A stretch of 64,000 bases of DNA from Lunularia cruciata (Eukaryota > Streptophyta > Marchantiopsida > Lunulariales > Lunulariaceae): the NCBI GenBank assembly GCA_948567375.1, contig OX419755.1, positions 4,345,001 to 4,409,000 on the forward strand. Reading direction: 5' to 3'. Position numbers and translations under genes: made by a program. The notes beneath the pieces were generated by a model. That model saw only the letters and a program-made list of their open reading frames with translations. It made no database searches and was not told where the DNA came from. How positions within the stretch are numbered: the first letter of the stretch is position 1; each line of letters opens with the position of its first letter. Below are positions 10,490-23,450 of the stretch, one piece after another.

Positions 10490-11911
10490 AGTTTTGGTCA
10501 GCTACAACAAGACCCTTTCTTCTAGATGGTACATGGTCATCTTGCAGCATGTAACAAGGAGTACAACACCTTCTCTTTCACGGAAGGCTTTCTATTCTAT
10601 GAGAACCGGATCTATGTTCCAACCAAAGGTGATCTCCAATTGGTGCACCTTCAAGAAGCCCATGATTTACCAATTGCTGGTCACATATGTATGGACAAGA
10701 CCTTGGGTACCCTCCAATGCCAATGGTGGTGGCCCAACATGGCACAAAATGTTCAAGAGTTTGTCCAATTGTGAGAAAGTTGCCAACACAACAAGGCCAA
10801 TAACCATAAACCAAGTGGACTCCTTCAACCACTCCCCATTTTATCTACTCATTGGGAACATGTGAGTTTAGATCTCATCACCTCCTTGCCCAAGACAAAG
10901 CAAGGACACACAACAATTGTGGTGTTCGTGGATAAGCTTAGTAAGTAAATCCATTTGGCACCAATAATTGATATTGTGGATGCTTCAACCTTGGTGCAAA
11001 TCTACTTTGATAATGTATTCAAACATTATGGGATGCCGCATATACTCATCTTCAATTGTGATACTCTATTCATCGAGAAATTTTGGCAAGCATTCTTCCA
11101 AATACTTGGCACCAAGCTTGCTTTGTCCATTGCCTACCATCCTCAAACTGACAGACAAACTAAATATGAAAATTGAACCTTGGATGGTATGCTTTGTGCC
11201 TTTGTAACATTCACCACACCAATTGGGACGAATGTCTTGCAACTGTAGAGTTTGCATACAATAACTCCAAACAAGCAAGCACTAGATTCTCTCTTTTGTT
11301 TCTCAATTTTGGCCAAGATCCACGTGTTCCAGAGTGCCTTCCAACTCCTCCTCCGCCTCCATCTCATGTCCCTCATACTTCAACCTTCTTGACCACCACA
11401 TCCCGACCCTTCCAACAAGCCAAGTCTCATTTCCTTGTTGCTTAGAATTGTCAAAAAAGATATGCGGACAACCATTGTCATGATCTCACCTTTGAAGTTG
11501 GTGACAAAGTCATGCTCTCCTCCAATAACCTACCCTTCCCACTTGATACCCAAGTTTGTAAATTTGCCCCTAATTGGATAGGACCCTTTGATGTCACCCA
11601 AATCATCTCTCTTGTTGCTTATCAACTTGCCTTGCCCTGTCATATGCGCATCCACCTTGTCTTTCATGTTTCCAAGTTAAAACCCTTTGTTCCTAATCCA
11701 TCTTCTTTTTCCTCTTGTGTCCAACCACCTCCTTCTTTCATCCCTATCAATGATCATGAAGAATATGAAGTTGATTGTATCCTTGTGTGTCGCCACATTC
11801 AACAAGACCGCCAACAACATATAGAGTACAAGGTCCTTTGGAAAGGGTATCCCTTTCATAATGCCATATGGGAACTTCTTTCTCATCTCCAGAATGCACA
11901 AACGGCCATCT
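10490..11911 (+). pseudogene. B1 integrase and chromodomain
   Basis: The zinc-binding part lies at 10526-10774 (EAHDLPIAGHICMDKTL) and the first Cys of its C-x2-C is now a stop. The catalytic core runs from about 10890 to 11250 (TIVVFVDKLSK, ALSIAYHPQTD). The second Asp region reads FNCDTLF, and the E of D-G-Q-T-E-R is K (DRQTKYEN). A GPF module (NWIGPFDVTQII, HLVFHVSKLKPF) lies at about 11570-11690. A chromodomain (EYKVLWKGYPFHNAIWE) lies at about 11758-11911. The chromodomain marks a chromovirus, a group whose integrases read histone marks. Confidence 0.85.
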
Positions 11912-11967
11912 AGGAGTTTGAAGCTTCAATGGCAACGAGGACGTCACCAACTAGCGGTGGGGGAATA

Positions 11968-13092
11968 CAAAACAATATGGAGTTTAACAATAAAGTTAGT
12001 TAGGGCTAATGAAGTAGTGAATAGGCCAAATTAGCCTAAAATATTCCAAAAGTATCTAGGAAGTGTCTTGGGAAGCTTCTTGGCTAGCTTAGGTTGCACC
12101 CCAAGTAAGTAGTTTCTAGATGGAAGCTTCTAGAAGCTTCTAACTAGCTTAGCTTGCAAGCCAAGAAGGCGGCTTCTAGAAGGAAGCTTCTCGGTTAACT
12201 TGGCTTGCACTCTATAATACTTTGAGGACAAGAGAAGAAAGAAAACTCAGATTTCACATTCGATCATCCGATGCCCCAAAGGAACACCTTCTCTTCATTA
12301 TATAGACAAAGAGAATCTCCTCCAAGGAAGCTCTACCATAGGACTAGGCACATAGATATGTGACATGTCAGAAAGCTCCACCCTTGGATTACTTACTTGG
12401 ATGGATGAAATTTTAGTCCTGATCCTATTTGGTTGCTCAAACAAGCTTTAACCAGAGGGAATCCTCTTGTAGGAATATCAAAATCACGTGGGTGAGGTAT
12501 CATTGGAAAGATCTCAAAGAAGCAAACCAGAGGGGAAGGAAGACTAGTCTTTCCTTTGTTTGGGGGGGGGGGGGAAGGGCGGGCATCTATACATTTTTGA
12601 GGCCTAATTCATCCATCTAGGCCTCCAAAATTGCCTTCAAAGATTTCAAGCATATTTTGATTCTTACTGTATTAGTAGAAGTCCCTGTTTGGTGATACCT
12701 CTTTTTGATCTATTTAGTCCATCATGTGTAACATCCTTCTAGATATTATCAAACCAATTCTCACCTTTAAATCATATGTCTAGTTATTGGTTCTAAGGTT
12801 TTCAAGTCTAGATGGATATTTCTATTTGATCTATTTTTCAATCATGTATAACATCATTCCAGATGTTACTAAACCAAATTTCACATCAAGGTCATATGGC
12901 TAGGTCTTGGTATTACACACTCCAAGAAAGTGGCTCAAGGAAGCTTCTTGAGAAGCTTCTCAAGAGCCTTGTATGCTCTCTATAAATACCAGAACCAAAG
13001 CTCATGCTAGGCATTCAGAGTTTTCTCACATTCAAGTGTCCCAATGTGATCTTCTATTCTCCTATTTCTCTCCTTGATCTTGGTCTTTTACA
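11968..13092 (+). repeat. 3' LTR of B1, split by a solo family A LTR
   Basis: Left part 11968-12212 and right part 12918-13092 align to the 5' LTR and together give about 415 bp. The purine-rich GCGGTGGGGGAATA just before 11968 is the likely polypurine tract. The LTR ends GGTCTTTTACA, followed by the right ATTGG. Confidence 0.88.
12213..12917 (-). repeat. Solo family A LTR in the 3' LTR of B1 (705 bp)
   Basis: This lone LTR, minus orientation, runs from TATAATACTTTGAGG (first G mutated to A) to CTTGGTATTACA. It has the direct 5-bp flank CACTC at 12208-12212 and 12918-12922. The other family B LTRs read GCTTGCACTCCAAGAAAG across this site, so the empty state is known. Solo LTRs arise by recombination between the two LTRs of one element. 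A 13-base G run lies at 12562-12574. Confidence 0.93.
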
Positions 13093-15640
13093 ATTGGGGC
13101 CTAAATCAACAAATAATGAAGAACAAACACCCCTTACCTTGTATAGATGACTTGTTTGATCAACTCAATGGAGCAAAATACTTCACCAAACTTGATCTAC
13201 AAAGTGGGTACAACCAAATTCAGATTGCAAAGGAAGATGTTCATAAAATTGCCTTTTGAACAAGGTATGGTCACTTTGAGTACCTAGTGATGCCATTTGG
13301 CCTCACCAACGCACTAGCCACTTTCATGAGTTTGATGAATGATATATTTTTTCCATACTTGGATAAATCTATTATCAATTTCCTAGATGATATTCTTGTG
13401 TATAGTAGGATGATGATGGAACACAAGCAACATTTGCGAGAAATCCTCCAAATTCTACAACAAAATGAATTGTGCACCAAAATCTCAAAGTGTAAGTTTA
13501 GCAAGTTTGAAGTAGACTATTTAGGGCATAGAGTAAGTGCAATAGGTATCCAAGTGTTGAAAAAAAAGAGGTCATTCAAAAATGGTGCGCTCAGACTCAA
13601 CTCAAGAGCTTCTTGGGATTTATAGGGTTTTATCATCAATTTGTAAAGGATTTCTCCAGGGTGGCACAGCCTCTAACAGCATTGCTCGGCAAGGGAAAAG
13701 AGTGGATGTGAGGAACCGCACAAGAATTGGCCTTTCAAGAATTGAAAGACACATTATTACATGCACCAATCTTGAAATGGTTTGACCCAAAATGTCCAAT
13801 CAAGTTGGCTACGGATGCATCAGGCATAGCAATATGAGCAGTCCTACAACAAGAGTGGCTTGACGGATGGCACTCAATTGCATATTTCTCTTTGAAATTT
13901 TTACCAATAGAATGCAACTATCATACCACTAAATGAGAAGAGTTTGCAATTGTCCTTGCAACAAAGCATTTGAAGCGCTACCTTGGTGAGAAGGCATTTG
14001 TAGTGGAGACAAATCACAAACCTCTAGTCTACCTTGAGACACAAAAAAATTCTCTCCTATCAACAAATTTGGTGGGTAGAGTGGAGACAATAGTTCAACA
14101 TGACAATCACATATGTGAAAGGCAAGATCAACTCATAGATGCATTCACCCAAATGCCTATGGCAAACAATCTGGTGGTAGAGGTAAAGATGAACCTTGAA
14201 TTTTGGCCAAGGATGCTTGCTACTATAAAAATTGATCCACAAATTGCATGAGCTTGATCATCCAAAGATGTCACTAGTACTTGAGGATGCATGTTTTGGG
14301 ATGGTAAGTTATGGATCCTGAATGACAAGGACCTAAGGACAACCATCCTAGCAAAATGTTAGATTCTACCATTGCCGGTCACGTTGGAGTGGACAAAACC
14401 TTAGATGCAGCCAAATGCAATTATTATTGGCCCAAGATGAGAAACAATGTGATGGAGTATGTTCAAAGTTGCCTCCTTTGCTAACAAAATAAAGTGTCTA
14501 ATCAAGCTCCCACAGGAATCCTTCAACCTTTTCCTACTCCTGCATGGATCTGGTTTCTAAACTGCCCAAGACCACCTCAAGATTTGACTCCATTGTTGTC
14601 TTTGTTGATCAGCTTGGTAAAATGATCCATGTATTGCCTACCACCAAGGATGTGATAGCTTTCCAATTAGCTCAATTGTACTTAAATGTTGTGTTTTCTC
14701 ACCATGGCATGTTTGGGGTGCTCATCATTGATAGGGGCACTCAATTCACCAATTTGTTTTGGAGAACACTCTTTGGTCTCTTCAAAACTAAATTGGCCAT
14801 GTCCACGGCCTACCATCCACAGATTGATGGTCAAACGGAGCGGGCTAATCATATTTTTGAGGACATACTTAGGGGCTTCATTCTAGAAGAGCAAGAAAGG
14901 TGGAACACCTTACTTCCACTAGTGGAGTTTGCGTACAACAATGTGAATTTGTGAATGTATCCACACAAATCACACCATTCTTCCTGATGTATGGAGAACA
15001 TCCTTTCACACCATCAAGCTTAATGAAGATCCGCTTAGTGGATAGCAAGCTGGAAGTTGTCAACACTTTTTTTTCCAAAATCCAACAAGGAATGGAGAGC
15101 ACCAAAAACAAGTTATAGATTGCTCAAAATTGATAGAAACAAGTTATCAATTGCTCAAAATTGATAGAAACAAAATGCAGATGCCCACTGCCAACACTTG
15201 GAGTTTGATGTGGGGGATCAAGTTTGGTTATCAACAACCAATCTCATATTAGTTGGCCCTCGCAAGCTCACACCCGTTTTATTGGACCTTTTTCCATACT
15301 TCATCAAATTGGCATAATAGTCTACCACCTCAAACTACCGGCTCACATGAAGATTCATCTAGTATTCAATGTCACCTTATTATGTAGATATGCACCCTGA
15401 CCAGAAGATTTTCCTTCCTTATAGGAAATTTGACCTTGTCTATCGATCAATCATGACACATAGGAGTATGAAGTTGAATGCATTCTCTAGAAGCACATCC
15501 AAAGTACTCACCATTTGTGTTGTGGAATACCTATTACATTGGAAAGGGTACTCATTATATGAGGTGACATGTGAGCCAACGGCCAACTTGAACCACGCAC
15601 CAGTGTTAGGGAAATATTTTGAGCAATAGCTTTGCAACGA
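13093..15640 (+). pseudogene. A3 RT (C-part), RNase H, integrase, chromodomain
   Basis: RT resumes after the B1 insertion with [46 protein letters not shown] and [10 protein letters not shown] (to about 13620). RNase H spans about 13640-14160. Integrase has an altered zinc part (AGHVGVDKTL, about 14380). Its core is well kept at 14544-14954 (MDLVSKLPK, LIIDRGTQFT, AYHPQIDGQTERANH), preserving the D, D and E positions. A chromodomain end (EYLLHWKGYSLYEVTCEP) lies at about 15520-15585. Stops are scattered. Confidence 0.87.
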
Positions 15641-15654
15641 GGCCATTGCGTCTT

Positions 15655-15669
15655 AAAAGGAGGGAGGTT
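15655..15669 (+). other. Polypurine tract of A3
   Basis: AAAAGGAGGGAGG lies directly before the 3' LTR, where plus-strand DNA synthesis is primed in LTR retroelements. Confidence 0.8.
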
Positions 15670-16401
15670 TGTAATATCAATAGCTAGACATATGATTTAG
15701 AGATGAAATTTGGTTTGGTAACATCTGGAAGGATGTTATACATGATGAACTAAGTAGATCATACAAAGGTATCACCAAAAGAATACTTCTACTAATAGGC
15801 CAAAAATAGAACAGGCTTGGGAACTTTAGAATCAATAGTTAGGCATATGATCTAGAGGTGAAACTTCAAGTGGTCACATATGGAAGGATATTACACATGA
15901 TGGAGAAAGTAAATTAGATAGAGGTATCACCAAAAGATCACTTCTACTAATAGTGTAGAAGCCAAAATAGGCCTAACTTCAGAGGTAATTTTGGAAGCCT
16001 AAACAAATGAATTAGGCCTTGAAAATGTGCAAATTCCCCCTTCCCCCCACAAAGAAGAGGAAAGGTGTGCCTTCCTTCCCCAAGTTTGTCTCATCAAGAG
16101 CTTTCCAATGGTACCTCACCCATGTGATTTTGAGATTCCTATAAAAAGATTCTCCAAAAGATTCCCTATGATCAAAGCCTATTTGACCAACCAGATGGGA
16201 CCAAGACCAACATGTCACCCATCCAAGCAGGTAATCTAAGGGTGGAGCTCGCAAATAGGTCACCTATCCATGTACCTAATCCTATGGTGGAGCTTCCTTG
16301 GAGGAGATCTTCTTTGGCTATATAATAAAGAGAAGGTGCTCCTTTGGGGCATTGGAGTTTGAGTGTGGAATTCATGTTTTCTCTATCCTTGGAATATTAC
16401 A
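15670..16401 (+). repeat. 3' LTR of A3 (family A, 732 bp)
   Basis: It runs from TGTAATATCAATAGCTAGAC to CTTGGAATATTACA with TG...CA ends. The TATA box CTATATAATA is at 16318-16327 and the likely R region (AAAGAGAAGGTGCTCC) follows. The flank at 16402 (CCTTACC) opens the MULE-rich mosaic. Confidence 0.9.
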
Positions 16402-18760
16402 CCTTACCAAAATTATAATTCTTTGAGTTTCACGCATGCACGCACGCACATAGCATGAATAGTAGACAATATAGTACAAAGAACCATGTCCTATGCTCAA
16501 CTTCAAACATTGTTATCGATAGTTTGGGATAATTTCACATAGCAATAAAAGAATTTAAACCAAACAAATTTGATTGTTATAATCTATATGCTCACAAACC
16601 AAAAAGTTGCTTGTTCACCTCTCTCTATAGCAATGGAACCGCAATGTAAAACTAAAAGTGCAAGAACATAATTTTCAGATTTTACGCTCATTATCTCCAC
16701 CTACAGACCAATCACCAAATCTCCAATTGACTTAAGAAATTAAGAAGTTGATAAAGCTACCACTGATTTCATTTTGCTCATATTCTATAAATACAAGAAA
16801 AAAACATTCAACCAAATGTCAATGGTCTTTGTCTCCCCTAGCACAAGACTCATAAATGAATAATAGATATGCATTATGGTTGCCATTGCAAATGACTAAG
16901 ATATGTTGTGGAAATTGGGTATTCAAGAGAAGATAATTTGTGTGTCTCCAAAACTAATCATGGAATAGGTGGGTGTTCCCATGTAGTTTATTGCATGCTT
17001 GTTATTGGTATGATAGCAATTAGAGCATTGAATTAGCCTAAACTGCCATAAGTCATGGAATTATGCCTAATTTTGTGACATATTTTGCATCTCCTTTGGC
17101 TTGTATTACTTTGAGGCTAATCTAAACATGGCAGACTGATATATCAAATGTTGATGGATTACAATGTGTATTTTTGCTTGTTTGAGGGTGCCTTGTGGTT
17201 GTATAGTCAATGGGGTTTGAATGCTCACTTCCTACTATTCAAGTAGTGCAACAACTTGTTCCAAAAGGCATTGTTGGTTGGTTTGCATTGTGGCAAGCCT
17301 CTCATAAAAAAATGAAGCAGAAAGATGGTCAATCTTCAACAATATCACCTTGAGTTGGAAAATAGGATGAAGCTTATTCAAGCCACTGATGTTGATCAAA
17401 ACCCAAGACTAAAATTCTAGCTTGTTGCAAAATTAGTTGTTAAATGCAATGCAAACATGAAATACCCATTGTTGGTGTGAAGACATTTTGACACTATGTT
17501 GTGCTCTCATTCATTGACAAGCATCCTATGAAACTCCTTCATTGCTTCATTCAATGTAAACATTGATATTTTTTAACCACATCTCTCCAAATGCAATGAC
17601 TACTCTTCAAGGGAAATCTACTTCTTTCCTTGGCATGTTTTTAGCTAACCTCACATAGTTGATAATTGCAAGCAAGCTCAATAATATCATAGACTACTCC
17701 CAAATTGCTAGTTGATATATGGATCCAATGTTTCAGGTTTGCATGTGCACCATCCACTCACAATGTTGAGATGTGACCATAGTGGTAGATGCTTCTAAGC
17801 CATGCCACCACAAATCTTTCCTAGTAGATCAGCCAAGTAGATGTCAAGTAGGATAAGACACTCTTGAGAACATGTTTTGCAAGATCTCAAAGATTATTTG
17901 TGTACTCCTTTTCTATCAATGAGTCAATGATAGTTTTCCAACGCTTCATGAATAGGCATTCATGAAGCATTACCAAGATTCATTTGACTCAAAAGCTACA
18001 CGTTGCATGGCAAGCACATCTTATAGATATGCCAAACACAAAGAAAATTGATAGATCTAGGGAAAATCAAAGAAATTGCATTCATCAATGCTAGTTCTTT
18101 ATCATTCTTTTGGATAAGCAAAAAACACAAAGAATATTGATAGATCTAGCAAAAATCAAAGAAATTTCATTCATCAATACTAGCTCTCTATTAATGACAA
18201 AAACAAAGTGCCATTCAAGATTGAAATATAGATTGTCAAAAAAATTGTTCAACTCTTGCATTGACCAAGTGTAATCTGCTTGGGTTTCATTCCTCATGGA
18301 GAAGAAGAACATGGTGTACATCTTATTTGTGGAGGTGATACCACTGCGGTGAGGCAGCGGTATATGATATTGGTTGGTTTTGTATGTTGAATTCAAGAGC
18401 AAAATTCTATTTACCAAAAGTTTTTGACAATTTCTTATGTGGTATTTGGTATGACAAACAAGTGTGTCAAGAACCCATCATCGCTGCATTGGAATTGGTG
18501 AATGGTCCCCTTCTCAATAAACACATCAATTAGTGCTTAAATTGGAGAAAGTCCATCCAATTTTTTTCTTTTAGTTGCACTCTTGAGGTTTAATAGATAT
18601 CTTGAAACATATTTTGCAAGCTTGATTTTGTTCATGAACTGTGCTAACAATTTGCCTCAGCCTTACTCTAAACCTACATAGTTGATGAACATTGTTTCTT
18701 TCATTTTCTATAAGAGCGTGCTATAAGATTTATTGTTGGTTCATGATTATTATTAAAATT
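16402..18760 (-). mobile_element. MULE transposase remnant M1 (core and C-terminus)
   Basis: Minus-strand sequence near 90% by eye to M2 (48070-50430). The open part 18417-18091 shows the MULE transposase core: STYKTNQYHIPLP, GITSTNKMYTMFFF, MRNETQADYTWSMQEL and the region of the second catalytic Asp. There T-D-R-E is replaced by I-N-R-E (INRELVLMNEISLIF). C-terminal parts (about 17850-17480) are riddled with stops. The N-terminal zinc domain is absent; similarity ends near 18740. An 87-bp tandem duplication covers the region after the catalytic residue (about 18020-18190). Confidence 0.75.
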
Positions 18761-19370
18761 ATTAAGATACATTAATTGTAAATTTATATGCTTTAATAAA
18801 TATGGAGCTAATCCCTAATCTCAAGATATTATAATAAATTTTTAATTATTTATTATATAAAGTATTAAAAACTTGTTTTAGTGGGTAACAATTTAATTAA
18901 TAGACTAGTATAGTTGGTATTGACAATTCTTTAATGTTTAGTTACTTTATGAATTTTATTACATAATAATAATTTTATATATGGTAGATTGGATGGACAA
19001 TCCATAAATATTTTTCTTAAGTTGGTCTCTAATTAATCATTCTATGAGAAAACAATCTCATTTTATAGTAGTTGAATAGTCTGAGCATCTATTTAAGATT
19101 AAATTATAAGTTATGATTAAGAGAGGTAAAAACCTTTTCTAAATTAAATACCAACATGTAGATATATAGAATGATATGGGAATCAAATTATCCAAATTAA
19201 TAAAATTTTCAAATATTTTTTTAGTAGTATCAATATAAAAAGATGAATGACAATGTGTGTAATTTTATAAATGTAAGTGGCTATTCCGTAAAGTTTTAAG
19301 TCCCCTTATTAGCTCAAATATCCACTATGTAAAATACAAAAACTAAGTAGAAATTTCATTAAATCAACAA
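18760..19370. repeat. AT-rich dispersed repeat, no genes
   Basis: This AT-rich stretch has no coding potential. Versions recur at 21290-21965, 50430-50730 and 58500-59160, with shared text such as ATAGACTAGTATAGTTGG and CCAACATGTAGATATATAG. It always sits between MULE fragments and the block at 19370-20060, so it is probably part of the same ancestral element. Confidence 0.6.
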
Positions 19371-20060
19371 TTTAATTATTATGTTTACTTGCAACCCTTC
19401 TTATAATCTATCATCAATCTCATTTTTTCTTCACAATAGGATGTTGGGTGCCTCTTCCTTATTCTCTATTGATTGGTAGCAAGAATATTTGACTTGTTAT
19501 ACCACCAAAATCATTAAAAACATTAGACATAGATAGTCCTCAAACGCCAACCTAGTCTCGCATAACATTTTAACAGGTGAAAATAAGAAAAAGAGTGTCT
19601 AGGTTGACACCCTCCATTTGCAAAATAAACTATCACGAAGGTGATGCGAGGTGATGGTTTATCTTGTAAATCGTGACTTTGAACAATGATTTATGCGAAT
19701 TATCCGTGCTAGCAAGGAATACTTTTCTAGCTCTACCTAGCATTTGAAGAAATTCACCGGGTTGAAAAATAGTTATAGAAGGGTTTAGTCATAATTATTA
19801 TGTTTACCTGCAACCCTTCTTATAACTATCATAAGTCTCAATTTTTTCTTCACAATAGGATGTCGGGTGCCTCTTCCTTTATTCTCTGTTGATTGGTAGC
19901 AAGAATATTTGACTCGCTGGACCACCATAATCACTAAAAACATTCGATATAGATAGTCCTCAAATGCCAACCGCGTCTCGCGTAACATTTTCACAGGTGA
20001 AGAGAAGAAAGAGACTGTCGAGGTTGACATCGTCCATTTGCTAGCTTGATGTTGATTGGT
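19370..20060. repeat. Tandem-duplicated repeat block, period about 419 bp
   Basis: The motif TTATTATGTTTACCTGCAAC and the following 260-410 bases occur twice, starting near 19374 and 19793. The same doubled structure is present at 51897 and 52340 (period about 442), while 21965 and 59160 hold single units. The doubling therefore happened before the two larger copies separated. No gene is seen. Confidence 0.65.
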
Positions 20061-21255
20061 TACCTCGCTTTATCACGCAGGTAAGGGACATGCAACAAGG
20101 TCATTCCCATTAACCAATCAGAATCCACCGGCATGGTAACCTACGTGTTAACCAAGATACTCCCTACGAAATAGAAGTGCGATGACCACGTGTCGGTCGT
20201 CTTCCAAGAACTCCGTACCGAGACTACGCATGTTAGCTCATACGGCTTGGCTTGATGGGGGGCCTTCCCATCCTTCTTGTGTCCTACGCAGTCGCGTTCT
20301 TCAGAAATCTAGATATGGTAAATTGACCTCATCTGGCCCATCCCTGGTATCCTGTCCCAGGAGTTTTCAGCATTTTTGTTCATCCTCTCGTCTGCCTTCC
20401 CTTCTAAGTCAGCTTTTGTCGGATCATGATCGAGTAGATTTGATTTCTTAAACAAGACAATACTCTTATTCAATCAATAAGTAATGTTAGATAAGACTGT
20501 TATTGTCAATCATGATAGGACTGTTTATGAAAGGTAGTCTTCTCCTATTCTTGCATTAATTAATAGGTTACGAATACGATTGAATTAAATTATCTTCTTA
20601 TTGAGACGTGAGAGCATCGATAACCTTTCCATCAGTAGACGATGGAAAGTGATTTTCCCCATTCATAAGAATACTTTTGATAAAAGGTGGTTTCCTCGGT
20701 TTGTTGCAGTAAGGAAAACCAACAGGTCAGGAGGTCATAAAACGTTAAACTTTCCACTGAATCAAATTAAAATGAGAGAACGTTTTTTTGCATCAAAAGG
20801 CAATAGACACACTATTGTTGTTAATCATGAAAGCCCTGTTGATAAGGGGTGGGTTATTCCGTTATCGGGATAGATTATCAGCAGTTTTATTTGATTCCAT
20901 ACTATTCATGTAAAATGAGTGAGTCTCATCGTTTTCGTTTGAGAGATTTAAGGAAACGAGTATACACCCATGATTTAGAGTAAATCCATAAGTATACAAT
21001 TCGATGGTCTGAAATTCACATAACTATATTACAACTAAACAATAATGGCAGAGGCAATCCATTGCATAAGGGTGGAGCTGAGGCGAAAAGAATGTATACT
21101 TTTGTGAAGTAGATTGACTATTGCCATATGAGAGCATTGTTTGGTTGAGACATACATGTTAAATTGATGAATCGAGAAAATAATAATACATCCAATGGAC
21201 ATGGTATAGAGTTCATATGAAAAGGGAAATGTCAATTGGGTTGTAAATTAGCCAA
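20060..21255. repeat. Dispersed repeat block, copy 1
   Basis: This block matches 52590-53815, with a partial copy at 23060-23415 (ATTATCAGCAGTTTTA and GGGTGGAGCTGAGGC are shared). Short open frames inside (for example 20601-20873) have no recognisable domain. Text at 20250-20304 replaces a different short sequence in the second copy and resembles the 3' tail of the LINE elements at 23770 and 56850. Confidence 0.6.
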
Positions 21256-23450
21256 TTTTTAAAAGACTATCAAAAAATTTTAAATGATATTTAAAACTAT
21301 GTCACAAATTTAAGATTTTTAATAAATTAGATAGATTACTTGTAAATTAATATGCTTTACTAAATACGAGGACAGTGCCTAATTTCAAGATATTAATAAT
21401 CAAAATTTACTTACCTATTATATAAAGTCTTAAAAAACATGTTTTCTTAGGTAACAATTTAATTGATGGACTAATATAGTTGGGATTGAAAATTCTTTAA
21501 TGCTTAGTTACTTATGAATTTTATTAAATAATAAATTTTTATTTAAATTTTTCACCTGAACATGATAGATTGAATGGACAATCCATAAAATTTATAATAT
21601 TATCTTAAGTTGGTTTCTAATTAATCCTTCTATGGGAAAACGGTCTCGTTTTATAGTAGTTGAATAGTCGAAGCATCTATTTAAGTTTGAATTATAAGTA
21701 AAAATGAAGAGAGGTAAATATTAATCTTTTATAAATTAAATACCAACATGTAGATATATAGAATGACACGGGAGTCAAATTTCCAAATTAAATAAATATT
21801 TCAAATTTTTATTTAGTAGTATCAATATAAAGTGATGAATGACAATGTGTGTAATCTTATAAAGTGTAAGCTGCTATTCTGCAAAATTTCAAGTCCCCCT
21901 GATTAGCTCAAATATTCACTAAGTAAAATACTAAAAAGTAGTAGAAATTTCATAAAATCAAGCATTTAATTATTATGTTTACCTGCAATCCTCCTTATAA
22001 TCTGTCATCAGTCTCATTTTCTCTTCACAATAGGAATGTCAAGTGCCTCTTCCTTTATTCTCTATTGATTGGTAGCAAGAATATTTTACTTGCTGGACTA
22101 CCATAATCGTTAAAAACATTCAACATAGATATACCTCAAATGCCAACCACGTCTTGCATAAAAATTTCACAAGTGAAAATAAGAAAGAGAGTGTCTAGGT
22201 TGACACGCTCCATTTGGTAAATTGAGTCTCAAGAAGATGATGCAAGGTGATGGTTTATCTTGCAAATCCTAACTATGAACAATAAATTACGTGAATTACC
22301 ATTGCTAGCACCAAGGAATGCTTTTCTAGATCTACCTAGCAATGGTGATTCTCAAGAAGAAAGACTTTGAAGAAATTCACCGGGTTGAAAAATGGTTCTA
22401 GAAGAATTTAGTCATAACCAATCTTTGTCTCCGTGTGCTTTCTAGGATGTGCTTTCAATCAATCATTGTGTATATACACAAAGCAGAAGTATTATATTAA
22501 TGTGCGTTGTCATTGTTGCATTCTTTATAGTTTATTCAGTTGGAAACTTAAAAGTATTAATGGAGTAGGTGGGTGGTCCTGTGTAGTTTATTGCATGCTT
22601 GTTGTTGGTATGGTAGCAATTAGAGTATTGATTAGCCTAAACTGCAATATGTCTTGGAATTATGCCTAATTTTGTGACCTACTCAAATTTTGATAGATTA
22701 CAGCATGTGTTTCTGGTTGTTTGAGGGAGACTTTGTGGTTGTGTAGTCAGTGGGGTTTGAATGCTCACTTCCTACTTTTCAAGTAGTGCTATAGTTTGTT
22801 CCAAAAAGGTATTGTTGGTGGAGTTACATTGTGAAAACCCTTTACTCAATAAAAACAAATTTAGTAGCTAAGGAGAAAGATGGTCAAGCTTCAACAACAT
22901 CACCTTGAGTTGGAAAATAAGATAAAGGTTGTTGAAGCCACCAATGTTGATAAAAACCTGAGATTCTAGCTTGTTGCAGAAATATGCGGTGCAAACGTGG
23001 AATACCCATTGTTGATCTGAAGACATTGTGACATCAATCAATGTGACATTTTGTGACATTGCATCAAAAGGCAATAGACACTCTTTTGTTGTTAATCATG
23101 ACAGCCCTATTGATAAAGGGTGCATTATTCCATTATTCCGATAGATTATCAGCAGTTTTAATTGAACCCATACTATTCATGTAAAATGAGTGAGATTGAT
23201 TGCTTTCGTTTGAGAAAGTTTAAGGAAACGAGTATACACTCATGATTTAGAGTAAATCCATAATTATACAATTAGATGGTCTGAAATTCACATAACTATA
23301 TTACAACTAAACAATAATGGCAGAGGCAATCCATTGAATTAGGGTGGAGCTGAGGCAAAAAGAATGTATACTTTTGTGAAGTAGTTGACTAATTGATGAA
23401 TTGAGCAAATAATTGATTCAGCCTTTTAATTTTTAAAACACCGACAGAAA
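21255..23450. repeat. AT-rich repeat and MULE C-terminal fragment M5
   Basis: It matches 58460-60300 in order: AT-rich part, single 19370-type unit, then MULE 3' sequence (22430-23060). The minus frame 23074-22868 (SSDQQWVFHVCTAYFCNKLE) is a short C-terminal MULE remnant. From 23060 the sequence jumps to a block homologous to 20790-21130, so this is a rearranged mosaic. Confidence 0.6.

Larger units (their letters stand above)
6769..13092 (+). mobile_element. Family B Ty3/gypsy element B1, complete but dead
   Basis: B1 has a 5' LTR (6769-7181), primer site, gag, protease, RT, RNase H, integrase, GPF module, chromodomain and a 3' LTR (11968-13092). The 3' LTR is split by a solo family A LTR. 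Its two ends are flanked by the 5-bp duplication ATTGG within the RT of A3. Every coding domain carries stops or lost catalytic residues. The two LTRs are of equal length once the insert is removed (413 and about 415 bp). Confidence 0.92.
5386..16401 (+). mobile_element. Family A element A3, plus strand, split by B1
   Basis: A3 starts in mid-gag (5386), because its 5' end is displaced by A2. It continues through protease and the start of RT to 6768. It is then interrupted by B1 (6769-13092) and resumes in the same RT codon run at 13098, ending with a polypurine tract and the 3' LTR (15670-16401). Removing B1 and one copy of ATTGG rejoins the codons for ...CIDYWGLNQQ without loss. It is a chromovirus: a chromodomain follows the integrase. 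Confidence 0.92.

Noticed and set aside
12562-12574. G run, considered as a G-quadruplex or regulatory site
   Set aside because: A single homopolymer inside a solo LTR; it varies between copies (compare 3500-3530) and probably reflects slippage.
20182-20451. Ser-rich 89-codon frame
   Set aside because: The paralogous block at 52750-53020 does not keep the frame, so it is chance.
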